DNA of 64,000 bases from JAJFUB01 sp964622325 (GTDB taxonomy: Bacteria > Armatimonadota > Zipacnadia > Zipacnadales > UBA11051), in the NCBI GenBank assembly GCA_964622325.1, contig CAZUOJ010000003.1, positions 1-64,000 on the forward strand, in the 5' to 3' direction. The translations under genes and the position numbers were made by a program. How positions within the stretch are numbered: position 1 is the stretch's first letter; each line of letters opens with the position of its first letter. The notes beneath the pieces are model-generated. The model was given only the letters and a program-made list of their open reading frames with translations. It had not been told where the DNA came from and made no database searches. Below, in pieces: positions 25,633-34,957 of the stretch.

Positions 25633-28281
25633 TTACATCATATCCATTGGATCTATGTCTACTGTCACAGCCACGGAACGCGCCGGGGAGGAGCGCTGAA
25701 GCAGCTCCCGCACCAGCGCCGAAAGGCCTGCCTCGTATGATTTCAACAGAAGGCTCCAGCGAAAACGGCCGCGCAGCTTCTTTAAGGGCGGCCGCGCAGG
25801 CCCCAGGAAACACACGGAGCCCTGTTTTTCTGTGATGCCCATATCCAGCAATGTCTCCCGCAGACGCATCGCCTCTTGCTGACAGAGATTTTCGTCTTCT
25901 GCCGCCAGCACTAAGCGCGCTAATTGCACATAGGGCGGATAAGCATTTTTTTTCCGGGCCGCCAACTCTCTCTGATAAAAGCCCTGATAATCATGCCGGC
26001 TGGCTGTAAGGATGGCATAATGATCGGGATTGTATGTTTGCACAAGCACTTCGCCCGGCTTATCCGCCCGCCCTGCCCGGCCCGCCACTTGCGTCAACAA
26101 TTGAAATGTATATTCTCCCGCGCGAAAATCCGGCCGATGCAGCCCCGTATCCGCATTCAGAACACCTACAAGCGTCACGCCCGGAAAATCATGGCCCTTG
26201 GCAATCATTTGTGTGCCCACGAGAATATCGCTCTGGCCCGCTGCAAATGCACTGAGAATTCGCCCATAAGCGCCCTTATGCGCTACTGTGTCCCGATCCA
26301 TCCGCGCCACACGCGCCTGCGGAAAATGCCGCCCCAGCTGATCGGCGACTTTCTCCGTCCCCAGGCCATAAAAGCCAATATCCCGACTCTGACATTCCGG
26401 GCACACTTGCGGCATATGGCGGGCATAATCACAATGATGGCATGTGCACGCATGGCCCTGATAATGGAATGTCAGCGAAATATCGCAATCCGGGCAGCGT
26501 AAAACATAGCCGCATTCCCGACACATAATAAATGTGGAGAAGCCGCGGCGATTGAGAAACAGCATAATTTGTTCGCCGCGCTGCAAACGATCCGCAATGG
26601 CATCCAGCAGCCGCTGGCTGAATGTTTGGCCCGTCCCTACGAGCGTTTCGCCCCGCAAATCTATGATGGCCACCTCTGGCAGGGGCCGATGATCAATCCG
26701 ATGAGGCAGCTCCCAAAGCTGCAAAGGCGTTCGCGGCGACGCTGAAGCGGCCGTAGGGGCTGAAGCCCCTGCTGGGGAGGCTGCAGCTCCAATTTCAGCC
26801 GGCATATGTATCGCTGCTGTTTTCTTTTCTAAGGGCGCCTCGTGAGCTGCCCATGTCGATCCGACTGTGGCTTCCCAATACAGCTCCACGGGCGGCGTGG
26901 CGCTGCCCAAAAGCAATACAGCCTGCTCCAGACAGGCGCGCTGACGCGCCACCTCTATGCTGTGATAACGCGGCGGCTGCTCTTGTTTATAGGCGCGCTC
27001 ATGCACTTCGTCCACAATAATAATGCCCACATCCTGCAAAGGCGCAAAGAGCGCCGAACGCGCCCCAATCACGATGCGCGCCTCCTGGCGCCGTAGACGC
27101 TGCCATTCATCAAATCGCTCCCCTGTGCTCAGGGCGCTATGTAAAAGGGCAAGCTGCTCCCCCAGGCGCGCCCGAAAACGCCCCACAATTTGCGGCGTCA
27201 GCGCAATTTCCGGCACAAGCACTATCGCCGTGCGCCCCTGCCGCAACGCCAGATCCACGCAATGCAAATACACTTCCGTCTTGCCACTGCCTGTAACGCC
27301 ATGCAACAGCACTTCCTGATTTTGGCGCGCCTTTATGGCGCTGCTGACGGCCTCATACACACGCTGTTGGGCGGCATTAAGCGGCAAAAATTGGCTGGGA
27401 GCGTCCTGCCACTCCACAATTTCCGGAGCGCGCTCCTGAATTTCTGTGTGGATTGTCACATAGCCCTTTTGTTCCAGCGCTCGGGCCGCCGCGTATGAAA
27501 ATTCGGCCAGAGCGGCTGTGCCATCTTGCGATAAAAGCAATGTGGCGATGACTTCCGCCTGCCGTGGCGCCCGTTCCTGCAGCGTTTCCAGCAATTCCTC
27601 CCAATTGATGTCCTTTTCCACGAGGCTGACGACTTGTCGTTCCAGCGGCTGCACTGCAGGCCGTTGCAATTCTCGTCGAAGGGACACAAGCCCTCGTTCC
27701 TGTAAAGCCCCTAACGCATTTTCCAGCGCGCTTACGCTTGTTTTCGGATTTTGCTCCTTGAGCGCGGAAATCAACTTTTCCGCCTCTATTTCCCTCTCTT
27801 CGGCAGCGCTTGTGGCCTCCAAACGCTGCTGCAAAAACGCCACTATTTCCCTTTGCCGCGGCGCTCGTTGCACAAGCGCCAGCGCTTCCGTAGTCCGGCC
27901 AAATTCTGTTAAAGATACGAGCTTCCGCACTTTGCGGCTGCCGCCGGGCGGAAGCAAAAGCCGCACCGCTTCCGCCAGCGAAGAAACATAATATTCAGCC
28001 ATCCAGCGTGCCAGAGCCAGCAAGCGCTCATTGAACAACGGCTCGTCCAACAGCAAGCCGTATATGGGCTTGATGTGAAAATCGCCGGCAATGTCTGTAA
28101 AGCCTATGACAAATCCCGGCATTGTCTGCTGCCCAAAGGGCACAAGCACATAATGCCCTACACACAGGCGGCTCCGCAGCGTCTCAGGGACAGCGTATGT
28201 AAAGGGGCGATCCAGCGCCCGCGCCGGCCGATCTATAAGCACTTGGGCATAAATTTTTTCGTTGGCAGAAGACATCTGCAT
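25633..28281 (-). CDS. priA: Primosomal replication-restart helicase PriA
   Basis: 3'-to-5' DNA helicase that reloads the replicative helicase at stalled forks. The 882 residues comprise an N-terminal DNA 3'-end binding domain, a DEXH helicase core and a zinc region. Walker A is GVTGSGKTEVY (about residues 327-337). The Walker B/DEXH box reads VDEVHERAYKQEQPPRYHS, with Val where most PriA have Glu. Four zinc-binding CxxC pairs lie in the region from about residue 587 to 632 (CRECGY, CPDCD, CHHCD, CPECQ). It is about 150 residues longer than E. coli PriA. Part of the excess is an Ala/Pro-rich insert near residues 485-515 (AAASPAGASAPTAASASP). Start choice between ATG 28281 and 28275 is open. 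Confidence 0.94.
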   Translation of the reverse strand: MQMSSANEKIYAQVLIDRPARALDRPFTYAVPETLRSRLCVGHYVLVPFGQQTMPGFVIGFTDIAGDFHIKPIYGLLLDEPLFNERLLALARWMAEYYVSSLAEAVRLLLPPGGSRKVRKLVSLTEFGRTTEALALVQRAPRQREIVAFLQQRLEATSAAEEREIEAEKLISALKEQNPKTSVSALENALGALQERGLVSLRRELQRPAVQPLERQVVSLVEKDINWEELLETLQERAPRQAEVIATLLLSQDGTAALAEFSYAAARALEQKGYVTIHTEIQERAPEIVEWQDAPSQFLPLNAAQQRVYEAVSSAIKARQNQEVLLHGVTGSGKTEVYLHCVDLALRQGRTAIVLVPEIALTPQIVGRFRARLGEQLALLHSALSTGERFDEWQRLRRQEARIVIGARSALFAPLQDVGIIIVDEVHERAYKQEQPPRYHSIEVARQRACLEQAVLLLGSATPPVELYWEATVGSTWAAHEAPLEKKTAAIHMPAEIGAAASPAGASAPTAASASPRTPLQLWELPHRIDHRPLPEVAIIDLRGETLVGTGQTFSQRLLDAIADRLQRGEQIMLFLNRRGFSTFIMCRECGYVLRCPDCDISLTFHYQGHACTCHHCDYARHMPQVCPECQSRDIGFYGLGTEKVADQLGRHFPQARVARMDRDTVAHKGAYGRILSAFAAGQSDILVGTQMIAKGHDFPGVTLVGVLNADTGLHRPDFRAGEYTFQLLTQVAGRAGRADKPGEVLVQTYNPDHYAILTASRHDYQGFYQRELAARKKNAYPPYVQLARLVLAAEDENLCQQEAMRLRETLLDMGITEKQGSVCFLGPARPPLKKLRGRFRWSLLLKSYEAGLSALVRELLQRSSPARSVAVTVDIDPMDMM

Positions 28282-28403
28282 TTGGCTGTATCTTCTTTTT
28301 ATGCAAATTAGTGGGAACGCCGATATTTTTGCCCGAACGTAAAGTCATAAAAATCTGGAGCGGAACGCGAAATTTTGAAAATCTTCAGTGCCGCTTCATT
28401 TCT

Positions 28404-29006
28404 TCAGGAGTCCCGGGACGAATCAGCCTGTTCCAGCATTTCCGTCGGCTCTTCTGCTGTGTATGTGAGCTCAGGCCGTGCCTGCCCAACATAGTGCGCC
28501 ATTTGCGGATGCTCGGAATCGCTGAGGCCTTTTAAAATGCCCTCTTCTACTGTAAGTGGATCCATAGCGCCGCCTGTGTACGCACACAAAAAAACAGCCC
28601 CCGGCTGCATTAACAAACTGGCAAATACAATCTGGATGACACCCCCTACTACACACAGAAAGCCCATATCGGCCGCGATATTCTTAAAGATGGCCGTAAA
28701 GCCCACGATGAGATTGAAAATCCCCCATGCTAAAAGCCAGACAGAGCCGGCGCTGCGGGCGCCCTCCGAAAAATTCAACAGCCCCAGGCCCAGCGCAAAA
28801 CAAATCGCGCCGCCCGTTAAAAAAGCAATGTGCGCTATCGTCAGGCCGGCTATTCCTTCGCCCATTGTTAATAATAATGTGAATACAAGCGCAAACACGC
28901 CGCCTGCCACGCACAAAAAACTGACAACGCGCAAAGCGACAAAGGCTTTCTGCAGCTTCTGCCAAAATTCCGGCGCAATGTTTGGGGCGGGGCTCTGTTC
29001 TGACAT
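28404..29006 (-). CDS. Membrane protein of unknown function, four hydrophobic helices
   Basis: 200 residues. A short soluble N-terminus (SEQSPAPNIAPEFWQKLQKA) leads to four hydrophobic segments (about residues 27-52, 57-80, 87-108 and 114-137) and an acidic 55-residue C-terminal tail (EEPTEMLEQADSSRDS). Helices 1 and 4 share the pattern FLCVAGGVFALVF / FLCVVGGVIQIVF, suggesting an internal repeat or two-fold symmetry. The start at 29006 is preferred over 29015 because AAAGGA is then 8 nt upstream. I do not recognise the family; it lies between lnt and priA with about 120-160 nt gaps. Confidence 0.75.
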   Translation of the reverse strand: MSEQSPAPNIAPEFWQKLQKAFVALRVVSFLCVAGGVFALVFTLLLTMGEGIAGLTIAHIAFLTGGAICFALGLGLLNFSEGARSAGSVWLLAWGIFNLIVGFTAIFKNIAADMGFLCVVGGVIQIVFASLLMQPGAVFLCAYTGGAMDPLTVEEGILKGLSDSEHPQMAHYVGQARPELTYTAEEPTEMLEQADSSRDS

Positions 29007-29165
29007 TAAAAACATCCTTTCTCAAACGGAGATGCCAGCGCGCAAGCAGCCTGAGCCAACTGCCGTTGGCTTAAATTCCCCATTTTCAGCGCTCTGTGTA
29101 AATTTAGCCTGTATTATGTGAAACAGCGTTTTATGCAAAGCCTTTGGAAAGGCTGAAGCCGCAAA

Positions 29166-30761
29166 TCAACAATGAGCCTCTGTTTGCATCTTAGCAATAA
29201 AGCTGCCCTGTTTGCTCCGAATGAATCCAAAGAAAAGGGCCAAAATGCAAATGGCCAGCAGCGGACTGTCTCCCCAACGATGATATAAAGACAAAGGGCT
29301 GATCGGCTGGACATCCGCCACTGCGGCGCCATTTTCCCCAAAAGACACAGAAGCTAACATATTCCCATAAGGATCATAAATCGCTGTGCGGCCATTCGCT
29401 GCTGCCCGAATGAGATATTTTCGTGCTTCAATGGCCCGAAAAGGCGCAATGGCAGAATGTAGCCGCACTTCGATTTTATCTTTAGCCCATACATCGCTTG
29501 TCAGGATGACAATTAATTGTGCCCCCAGCCGCGCAATTTGCCGTGTCTGATCCGGGAAAATGCCTTCAAAACAAATAAGAGGCGCCAGATTAAAGCCGGC
29601 CGCGGAAAATACGACACGCTCTCGGCCCGCCGTAAAATCCACAGGCCGAATGGGATAACGCCTTAAAAAAGGCAATTGTTTGCGAAAAGGCACATATTCC
29701 CCAAACATCACAAGATCTATTTTCCGATAAATGCCTTGCAGGCGGCCATCTGGCTGGAAAAAATAAGCGCTATTAAAAGTGTGCCCTCCCCACATCTCCA
29801 AAGCCCCTACGAGCATATAGGCCTCTTTCTCCTGAGCCAGCATCGCCATTTGCGCAAACTGTTGCCGATCCAAATTCAAAGGGCGGCCAATGGCCGTTTC
29901 GGGCCACACAATCAGGCGTGCCTTTTGTGGCCGCGTCAGCCGTTCATATTCGGCGATAATGGCCTCTGTGTGGCGAATTGTAGCTTCCCCTTCTGCCTGT
30001 ATGGCAGCCACACGAATGAGCGCGTGGGGCGAGACTGTCTGCAGCTTTTTCCGCCCCTGGCTCTCTTCCCAGCGCCCCCAGACAAAATTGAGAAGCACAA
30101 GCACAAAACAGGCCAGCGCCACACGGCCTGCCTGCCGATTATAGCGTTGCACGGGACGGCTCTCGGCTGGCCCATGAAGAGGCCGCAGCCATGTCAAGGG
30201 CAACATTGTGAGCACAAAACAGCTCAGCCCGGCGCTCAGCAACGCCATCAAAAAGCTGATGCCATAATGGCCAAAGACAGAAGCCAGCTGGATGAAAGGC
30301 AATTCCGTCGCCTGGCTATAGGCTAAATGGCCAAATGTGAGCGAAAACGAGCCCATATGGCCACGCAAATATTCTAGCAAAAGCCAGGCGCCGGCTAAAG
30401 CCGGCACGCGTCCTAAGGGATCCGCTGTGCGCAATAAAGCGCCCACAAGGCCAAACACAGCATAATATAGCCCCATAATAAGGGACAACAAAATCCAGGG
30501 CAAAAACCCGTAGGGGAAAATGAATGTAAGCAGGCTACTCATGTAAAGCCAGCCAAACAGCCAGCCATAGAAAAATCCCATACGGGGCGGCGTTTGGCTG
30601 AGCACAAGCATCAGCAGGCCGGGCGCAATCCACGCCAGCCCAATCCATTCAAAGGGAGGAAACGCCGCCCGCGTCGCTAATGCGGAAAGCACTGTCAGCC
30701 CAAGGAGCGTGTAGCCCCGCCCCCGCGGCACGAATATCTGCAGATTGAGCTCTTCAGCCAT
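29166..30761 (-). CDS. lnt: Apolipoprotein N-acyltransferase
   Basis: Adds the third acyl chain to the N-terminal cysteine of lipoproteins on the periplasmic face of the inner membrane; its presence marks a diderm. The 531-residue protein has about seven membrane helices in residues 15-230, a periplasmic nitrilase-like domain (about 245-495) and a final helix. The Glu-Lys-Cys triad is complete: Glu288 in VWPETAIG, Lys347 in YRKIDLVMFGEYVP and Cys397 in LICFEGIFPD. The Cys motif is usually CYE, here CFE. Confidence 0.94.
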   Translation of the reverse strand: MAEELNLQIFVPRGRGYTLLGLTVLSALATRAAFPPFEWIGLAWIAPGLLMLVLSQTPPRMGFFYGWLFGWLYMSSLLTFIFPYGFLPWILLSLIMGLYYAVFGLVGALLRTADPLGRVPALAGAWLLLEYLRGHMGSFSLTFGHLAYSQATELPFIQLASVFGHYGISFLMALLSAGLSCFVLTMLPLTWLRPLHGPAESRPVQRYNRQAGRVALACFVLVLLNFVWGRWEESQGRKKLQTVSPHALIRVAAIQAEGEATIRHTEAIIAEYERLTRPQKARLIVWPETAIGRPLNLDRQQFAQMAMLAQEKEAYMLVGALEMWGGHTFNSAYFFQPDGRLQGIYRKIDLVMFGEYVPFRKQLPFLRRYPIRPVDFTAGRERVVFSAAGFNLAPLICFEGIFPDQTRQIARLGAQLIVILTSDVWAKDKIEVRLHSAIAPFRAIEARKYLIRAAANGRTAIYDPYGNMLASVSFGENGAAVADVQPISPLSLYHRWGDSPLLAICILALFFGFIRSKQGSFIAKMQTEAHC

Positions 30762-30961
30762 CGTGTGTGAATGGCAGCTAGAATGCTTTAGCCCTCATAT
30801 CCATCGGCGCCACGCGCCTCGGACGCAGACTGTGTTCAGAAATGGAGGCTAGCGGGGCGGCCTCGGGCAAATCCAAATTGCGAAAATGACCTTTTTCCCT
30901 GATCCAGCGTTCTAGCGCTTCGTAGCAACAGCCATTGTCCTTTTAATTCAATTCCGTAAAG

Positions 30962-32131
30962 CTATTTTAATTTGTCCACAAAAACTGCCATCCGCTCCAG
31001 CGCCCTTTTAAGATTATCCAGGCTTGTGGCGTATGTGCAGCGCAGATAGCCTTCGCCGCAGGGGCCGAAAGCCGTGCCCGGCACCGCGGCCACTTTTTGC
31101 TCAAAAAGCAGGGCGCGCGCAAAATCTTTGGCGCTGAGGCCAAATTGCGCAATACGGGGAAAAGCATAAAAAGCGCCTTTGGGCATAAAGCACGGCAGGC
31201 CGATGCTGTTGAGTCCGCTCACAAACAGACGCCGCCGCTGATCGTATTCCTCAATCATGCGCCGCATCTCATTTTCCCCGTTGCGCAGGGCCTCCAGTGC
31301 CCCTATTTGGGCCATAATCGGTGCGCACAGAGCTGTGTATGCATGTATGCGATTCATTGCTTCAATGATTTCAGCCGGCCCACAGGCATAGCCCAGGCGC
31401 CAGCCTGTCATCGCGTAGGCTTTAGAAAAGCCATTAAAAAGGATTGTCCGCGCAGCCATCCCGGGCAGCGAGGCAAAACAACAATGCTCGCCCTCGTATG
31501 TCAGATGTGCATATATTTCGTCGGAAAAAACAAGCAAATTGTGCCGCGCACAGACCTCTGCGATGGCTTGCAAGTCCTGCCGTGACATTGTGGCGCCTGT
31601 GGGATTATTGGGATAGCCGATGAGCAGCCCCACAGTGCGCGGCGTGATGGCGGCCTCCAGCGCCTCGGGACGCAGCTTGAATTCATCCTCTTCCCGCGTG
31701 GGCACGCTGCGCGCGACGCCCCCCGCTAATTCCACTGTCGGCACATAAGACACATACGCCGGCTCCGGCACAATGATTTCATCGCCCGGATCCAGGACAG
31801 CCCGCATTGCCAAATCCAGTGCCTCGCTGACGCCGACTGTCACAAGGATTTCCCGCTCGGGATTATATTCCACCCCGTAACGCTTCTGTAGATCCCGGGC
31901 GATAGCTTGCCGCAGCTCTAATAGTCCGGCATTGCTTGTGTAGGAAGTGAAGCCGCGGCGCATTGCCGCAATGGCGGCATCGCAAATATGCCAGGGCGTG
32001 GCGAAATCAGGCTCGCCGACGCCCAATGAAATGACATCCGGCATTCCGATAACAAGATCAAAAAATTCGCGAATGCCAGAAGGAGGAAGCTGCCGGATCC
32101 GCTGGCTCACAAAGCTATCGCGTCCCCTCAT
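30962..32131 (-). CDS. Class I/II PLP-dependent aminotransferase
   Basis: 389-residue fold-type I aminotransferase. Marks are LGVGEPDF, YTSNAGLLELR, the cofactor-contacting PNNPTG (residues 174-179) and FSDEIYAHLTY. The Schiff-base Lys237 lies in NGFSKAYAMTGWRLGY, and the substrate carboxylate-binding Arg near the end is in GYLRCTYATS. It belongs to the aspartate/aromatic/alanine aminotransferase Ib-like group; donor and acceptor cannot be told from sequence. Its start overlaps the stop of an Lrp/AsnC-type regulator (4 nt), a common pairing in which the regulator senses an amino acid and controls the aminotransferase. Confidence 0.92.
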   Translation of the reverse strand: MRGRDSFVSQRIRQLPPSGIREFFDLVIGMPDVISLGVGEPDFATPWHICDAAIAAMRRGFTSYTSNAGLLELRQAIARDLQKRYGVEYNPEREILVTVGVSEALDLAMRAVLDPGDEIIVPEPAYVSYVPTVELAGGVARSVPTREEDEFKLRPEALEAAITPRTVGLLIGYPNNPTGATMSRQDLQAIAEVCARHNLLVFSDEIYAHLTYEGEHCCFASLPGMAARTILFNGFSKAYAMTGWRLGYACGPAEIIEAMNRIHAYTALCAPIMAQIGALEALRNGENEMRRMIEEYDQRRRLFVSGLNSIGLPCFMPKGAFYAFPRIAQFGLSAKDFARALLFEQKVAAVPGTAFGPCGEGYLRCTYATSLDNLKRALERMAVFVDKLK

Positions 32132-32607
32132 GGCGCCACCGCCAATCTTTGATCGCCAGGCTTTTCATGCAGCAAAATGCCTTCCATCTTGTAGCTTTTC
32201 AAAACGAACGATGTTTCTGTCGATTGTACGCCAGGCGCCGGAGCCAGCTTCTCCGCCACAAAGCGCGCAATCTCCCGAAAATCCTGCCCCTCCACGACAA
32301 CTTGCAAATCTGTCGTCCCTGACATTAAATACAGCGAATGCACTTCGGGAAAGCGGCTGATGTATTCCGCCACCGAGTCAAAGCCCCGGCCATGTTCCGG
32401 CGTCGCTTTCACATTGATGAAGGCAAACACTTTATGCGGCGCCGCCTTCTCCCAATTGATGAGCGCGCCGTAACTGACGATAATCCCCTCTTCCTCCATC
32501 TGCTGAATTTTTTGTTTGATTTCATCTAACGGCCTTCCTAATCGTGTGGCAATTTCTTCAGCACTGGTCCGCGCGTCCTGGGCTAAAATCTGCAGAATTT
32601 GCTCCAT
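32128..32607 (-). CDS. Lrp/AsnC family transcriptional regulator
   Basis: 159-residue feast/famine regulator. It has an N-terminal winged helix-turn-helix (ILQILAQDARTSAEEIATRL then LDEIKQKIQQMEEEGII) followed by the RAM/AsnC ligand-binding domain (PHKVFAFINVKATPE, LYLMSGTTDLQVVVEGQD). The start at 32607 is chosen because it gives the standard length and GAGGG overlaps the stop of the CDF gene 11 nt upstream. A longer in-frame reading to 32709 would overlap that gene by 90 nt. It is coupled to the downstream aminotransferase, which it likely regulates together with itself. Confidence 0.9.
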   Translation of the reverse strand: MEQILQILAQDARTSAEEIATRLGRPLDEIKQKIQQMEEEGIIVSYGALINWEKAAPHKVFAFINVKATPEHGRGFDSVAEYISRFPEVHSLYLMSGTTDLQVVVEGQDFREIARFVAEKLAPAPGVQSTETSFVLKSYKMEGILLHEKPGDQRLAVAP

Positions 32608-32618
32608 CGCTTTTTCCC

Positions 32619-33599
32619 TCAATGATGAGTTTTCAAAACGAAGGCGCGCACACGCTGCCGAAGCGTGCAGGCCTCCGGATTGCGGGCGGGCGCTTCCCGA
32701 TTCGGACATTTCTCTTGCGTGCAGGGCTCAATATGTATCGTCACATGCGCCCCCGGCCAGCGCTGCTGAATGGCTTCCTCCAGATGATCGGTCACGCGAT
32801 GCGCTTCCTGCACTGTAATGCGGGGACATGTGACGAGATGCAAATCAATATATCGTTGCCGGCCCGCCTTGCGCGTGCGCAGCTTATGATATTCCAAAAA
32901 CAATTCATTATGATCCTGCAATAAATCCCGGATAAATTGCATATCCTCTTCGGGCAAGGCGCGATCCAGAAGCTGCTGCAGGGCTTCCCGACCGATTTTG
33001 CCGCCCTGATGCAAGATCAACACGCCCACAAGCAGGGCTGCGGCCGGATCCAAAAAATGCCAGTCCGTAACGGCGATGAGGGCCAGGCTCACGAACACGC
33101 CGGCGGATGTGACGACATCAGCCCGCAAATGCCAGGCATCGGCTTCCAGAGCCACTGAATCGTGCTTACGGGCGACGCGAAAGAGATAAGACGACACAAA
33201 GATATTGGTCAGGGCCGAAAACGCCATCACGGCTAAAGCAGGTCCATGGGCCAACTCAACGGCCTCTCCCTGAACGATTCGGCGTAAGGCCGCCCACATG
33301 ACCCCAAGCGCCGCCACTACGATAAGCCCCGCCTCAATCGCCGCTGACAGACTTTCAAATTTGCCATGCCCGTAATGATGCTCCGCATCGGCCGGCTCAT
33401 TCGCCTTGCGAATGGCGAACCAGGCCAGCATTGAAGCCAGCAAATCATTGCCCGAATGCAGCCCCTCGGCCAGCACCGCCACTGAGCCTGTCAGCCAGCC
33501 GGCGAGCAGCTTGCCGCCTGTCAAAACCGAATTGCTCAGGATTGACAGCCGCGCGGCGCGGGCTGTCTCATGCGCCGCTTGTAAAGTCTCGCTGGACAT
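32619..33599 (-). CDS. Cation diffusion facilitator (CDF) metal transporter
   Basis: 326-residue inner-membrane divalent-metal/proton antiporter (zinc, iron, manganese or cobalt efflux). It has six helices and the transport-site residues of CDF proteins: LHSGNDLL in helix 2 and HLRADVVTS in helix 5 (HxxxD in each). The helix 2-3 loop has HHYGHGKFESLSA. A cytosolic C-terminal domain follows, with a distinctive Cys-containing tail (CTQEKCPNREAP, then EACTL) that could bind metal. The annotated ATG lies just after the T tract of a terminator and has no recognisable Shine-Dalgarno. Confidence 0.92.
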   Translation of the reverse strand: MSSETLQAAHETARAARLSILSNSVLTGGKLLAGWLTGSVAVLAEGLHSGNDLLASMLAWFAIRKANEPADAEHHYGHGKFESLSAAIEAGLIVVAALGVMWAALRRIVQGEAVELAHGPALAVMAFSALTNIFVSSYLFRVARKHDSVALEADAWHLRADVVTSAGVFVSLALIAVTDWHFLDPAAALLVGVLILHQGGKIGREALQQLLDRALPEEDMQFIRDLLQDHNELFLEYHKLRTRKAGRQRYIDLHLVTCPRITVQEAHRVTDHLEEAIQQRWPGAHVTIHIEPCTQEKCPNREAPARNPEACTLRQRVRAFVLKTHH

Positions 33600-33602
33600 G
33601 GG

Positions 33603-33629
33603 AAAAAACCGGCGCCCAGGCGGCGCCGG
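33603..33629 (-). terminator. Intrinsic terminator between secF and the CDF gene
   Basis: On the minus strand CCGGCGCC (33629-33622) pairs with GGCGCCGG (33616-33609) across a 5-nt loop, followed at once by TTTTTT (33608-33603). The CDF start codon is only 3 nt further on, so the structure may act as an attenuator for that gene. Confidence 0.85.
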
Positions 33630-33660
33630 CTTCCACCTCCTCTATCGCGTTGTCTCGGGC

Positions 33661-34878
33661 TTAAAAACGTTTCTTGCCGCCTTTACTGCTTTTGCTTTTT
33701 TTCGCCTTGCGGCGGGCGCGGCGCTCCGCGCGTTTTTGCTCTTGGGCTAAAGCTTCGGCGCGCGCCAGTGCCTCTTGGGCGCTGAGTTTCCGCTCGTTCC
33801 CCGCCGCCGCAGCAGCCTCCACCTCCTCGGCCTCCTCGCTTTCCCCCTCTTCCGCCTTATCCGCCATTTCTACCGAGGCCACTGATTCCAGCACGCGCAC
33901 CCGCTCGCGCCGTCGGAGCGCTGCTCCTCCACGCGCGGCGACTTTCTTGCGCGCGCGATAGCGCTCCCATACGACGACAATTTGGCTGGCATTGAAGATA
34001 GATGAATACGCGCCCGAAACGATACCAATAATCATCCCGATGGCAAACACGCGGATGGCATCGCTGGCAAATATCGCCAGCGCCGTGAGCGTCAGCAAGG
34101 TCGTGAGCACTGTATTGATGGAGCGCGTCATTGTTTGCAGCAGGCTGGCATTCACGGTATCGGCAAAATTCGCCCGCCGATGCAGCTTCAAATTCTCCCG
34201 AATCCGATCAAAGATAACAATGGTATCATGCACGGAATAGCCGATAACGGTCAAAATTACGGCCACAAAGGAGCTATCCAGTTCCAGCCGCAAGAGCGCC
34301 ATCGCTCCTAATAAAATGAACACATCATGCAAAAGCGCAATGATCGCCGCTACGGCAAAACGAAACTCATAACGAATAGTGATATACAGCAAAATCAAGA
34401 GACAGCCCACCGCCAGCGCCTGCAAAGCGGAGCGCCGTAATTGCGCTCCCACTACGGGCCCCACGCTCTCCCGCCCCAAAGCCGTGATGGGCCCATATTG
34501 CGCCCCAAAGAGCTGCTCAATCTGCTGCCGTACAATCTGCTCCTGCCGCATCGCCTCCTCATCATTGGCGACCGGCGGCGTGCGTATCAAAAGCCCATTG
34601 CTGCCGACGACCAGCACTTGCGTATGGCCCAGCTCCGCCCGCGCCTGCGTCAAAGCCGCTTTTGTGCGGGCGATAACTTGAATTTGTTCCTCCCGATTGG
34701 CGGCGATAGGACGCGCAAATTCATATCGCAACAGCCCCCCGCCTGTAAAATCAATCCCCAAATTCAGCCCGAAAAGCGCCCAGGCGCCCAAGCCCGCCAC
34801 GAGCAATACGCCTGAAAGCGTAAACCAGATCCAGCTGCGGCCCACTAAATCCCAATTTTGTCTGCGAAAAAAGTCCAC
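33661..34878 (-). CDS. secF: Protein translocase subunit SecF
   Basis: Inner-membrane RND-like subunit that, with SecD, uses the proton-motive force to finish protein export through SecYEG. The 405 residues show helix 1, GIDFTGGGLLRYEF, the periplasmic P1 domain, then LGRESVGPVVGAQLRRSAL. Helices 2-6 include VIGYSVHDTIVIFDRIREN and TRSINTVLTTLLT. The C-terminal ~85 residues form a long cytoplasmic low-complexity tail: acidic (EEGESEEAEEVEAAAAAG), then strongly basic (RRARRKAKKSKSSKGGKKRF). This is longer than usual and could bind ribosomes or acidic surfaces. It lies 79 nt downstream of secD. Confidence 0.95.
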   Translation of the reverse strand: MDFFRRQNWDLVGRSWIWFTLSGVLLVAGLGAWALFGLNLGIDFTGGGLLRYEFARPIAANREEQIQVIARTKAALTQARAELGHTQVLVVGSNGLLIRTPPVANDEEAMRQEQIVRQQIEQLFGAQYGPITALGRESVGPVVGAQLRRSALQALAVGCLLILLYITIRYEFRFAVAAIIALLHDVFILLGAMALLRLELDSSFVAVILTVIGYSVHDTIVIFDRIRENLKLHRRANFADTVNASLLQTMTRSINTVLTTLLTLTALAIFASDAIRVFAIGMIIGIVSGAYSSIFNASQIVVVWERYRARKKVAARGGAALRRRERVRVLESVASVEMADKAEEGESEEAEEVEAAAAAGNERKLSAQEALARAEALAQEQKRAERRARRKAKKSKSSKGGKKRF

Positions 34879-34957
34879 CTCAAACGAACCTCCTTAAGGC
34901 TCTGCTCGTCCCAACCGAAATATCCCTATTTGCGGTTCTTTGTCGCCAAACGGCCTG

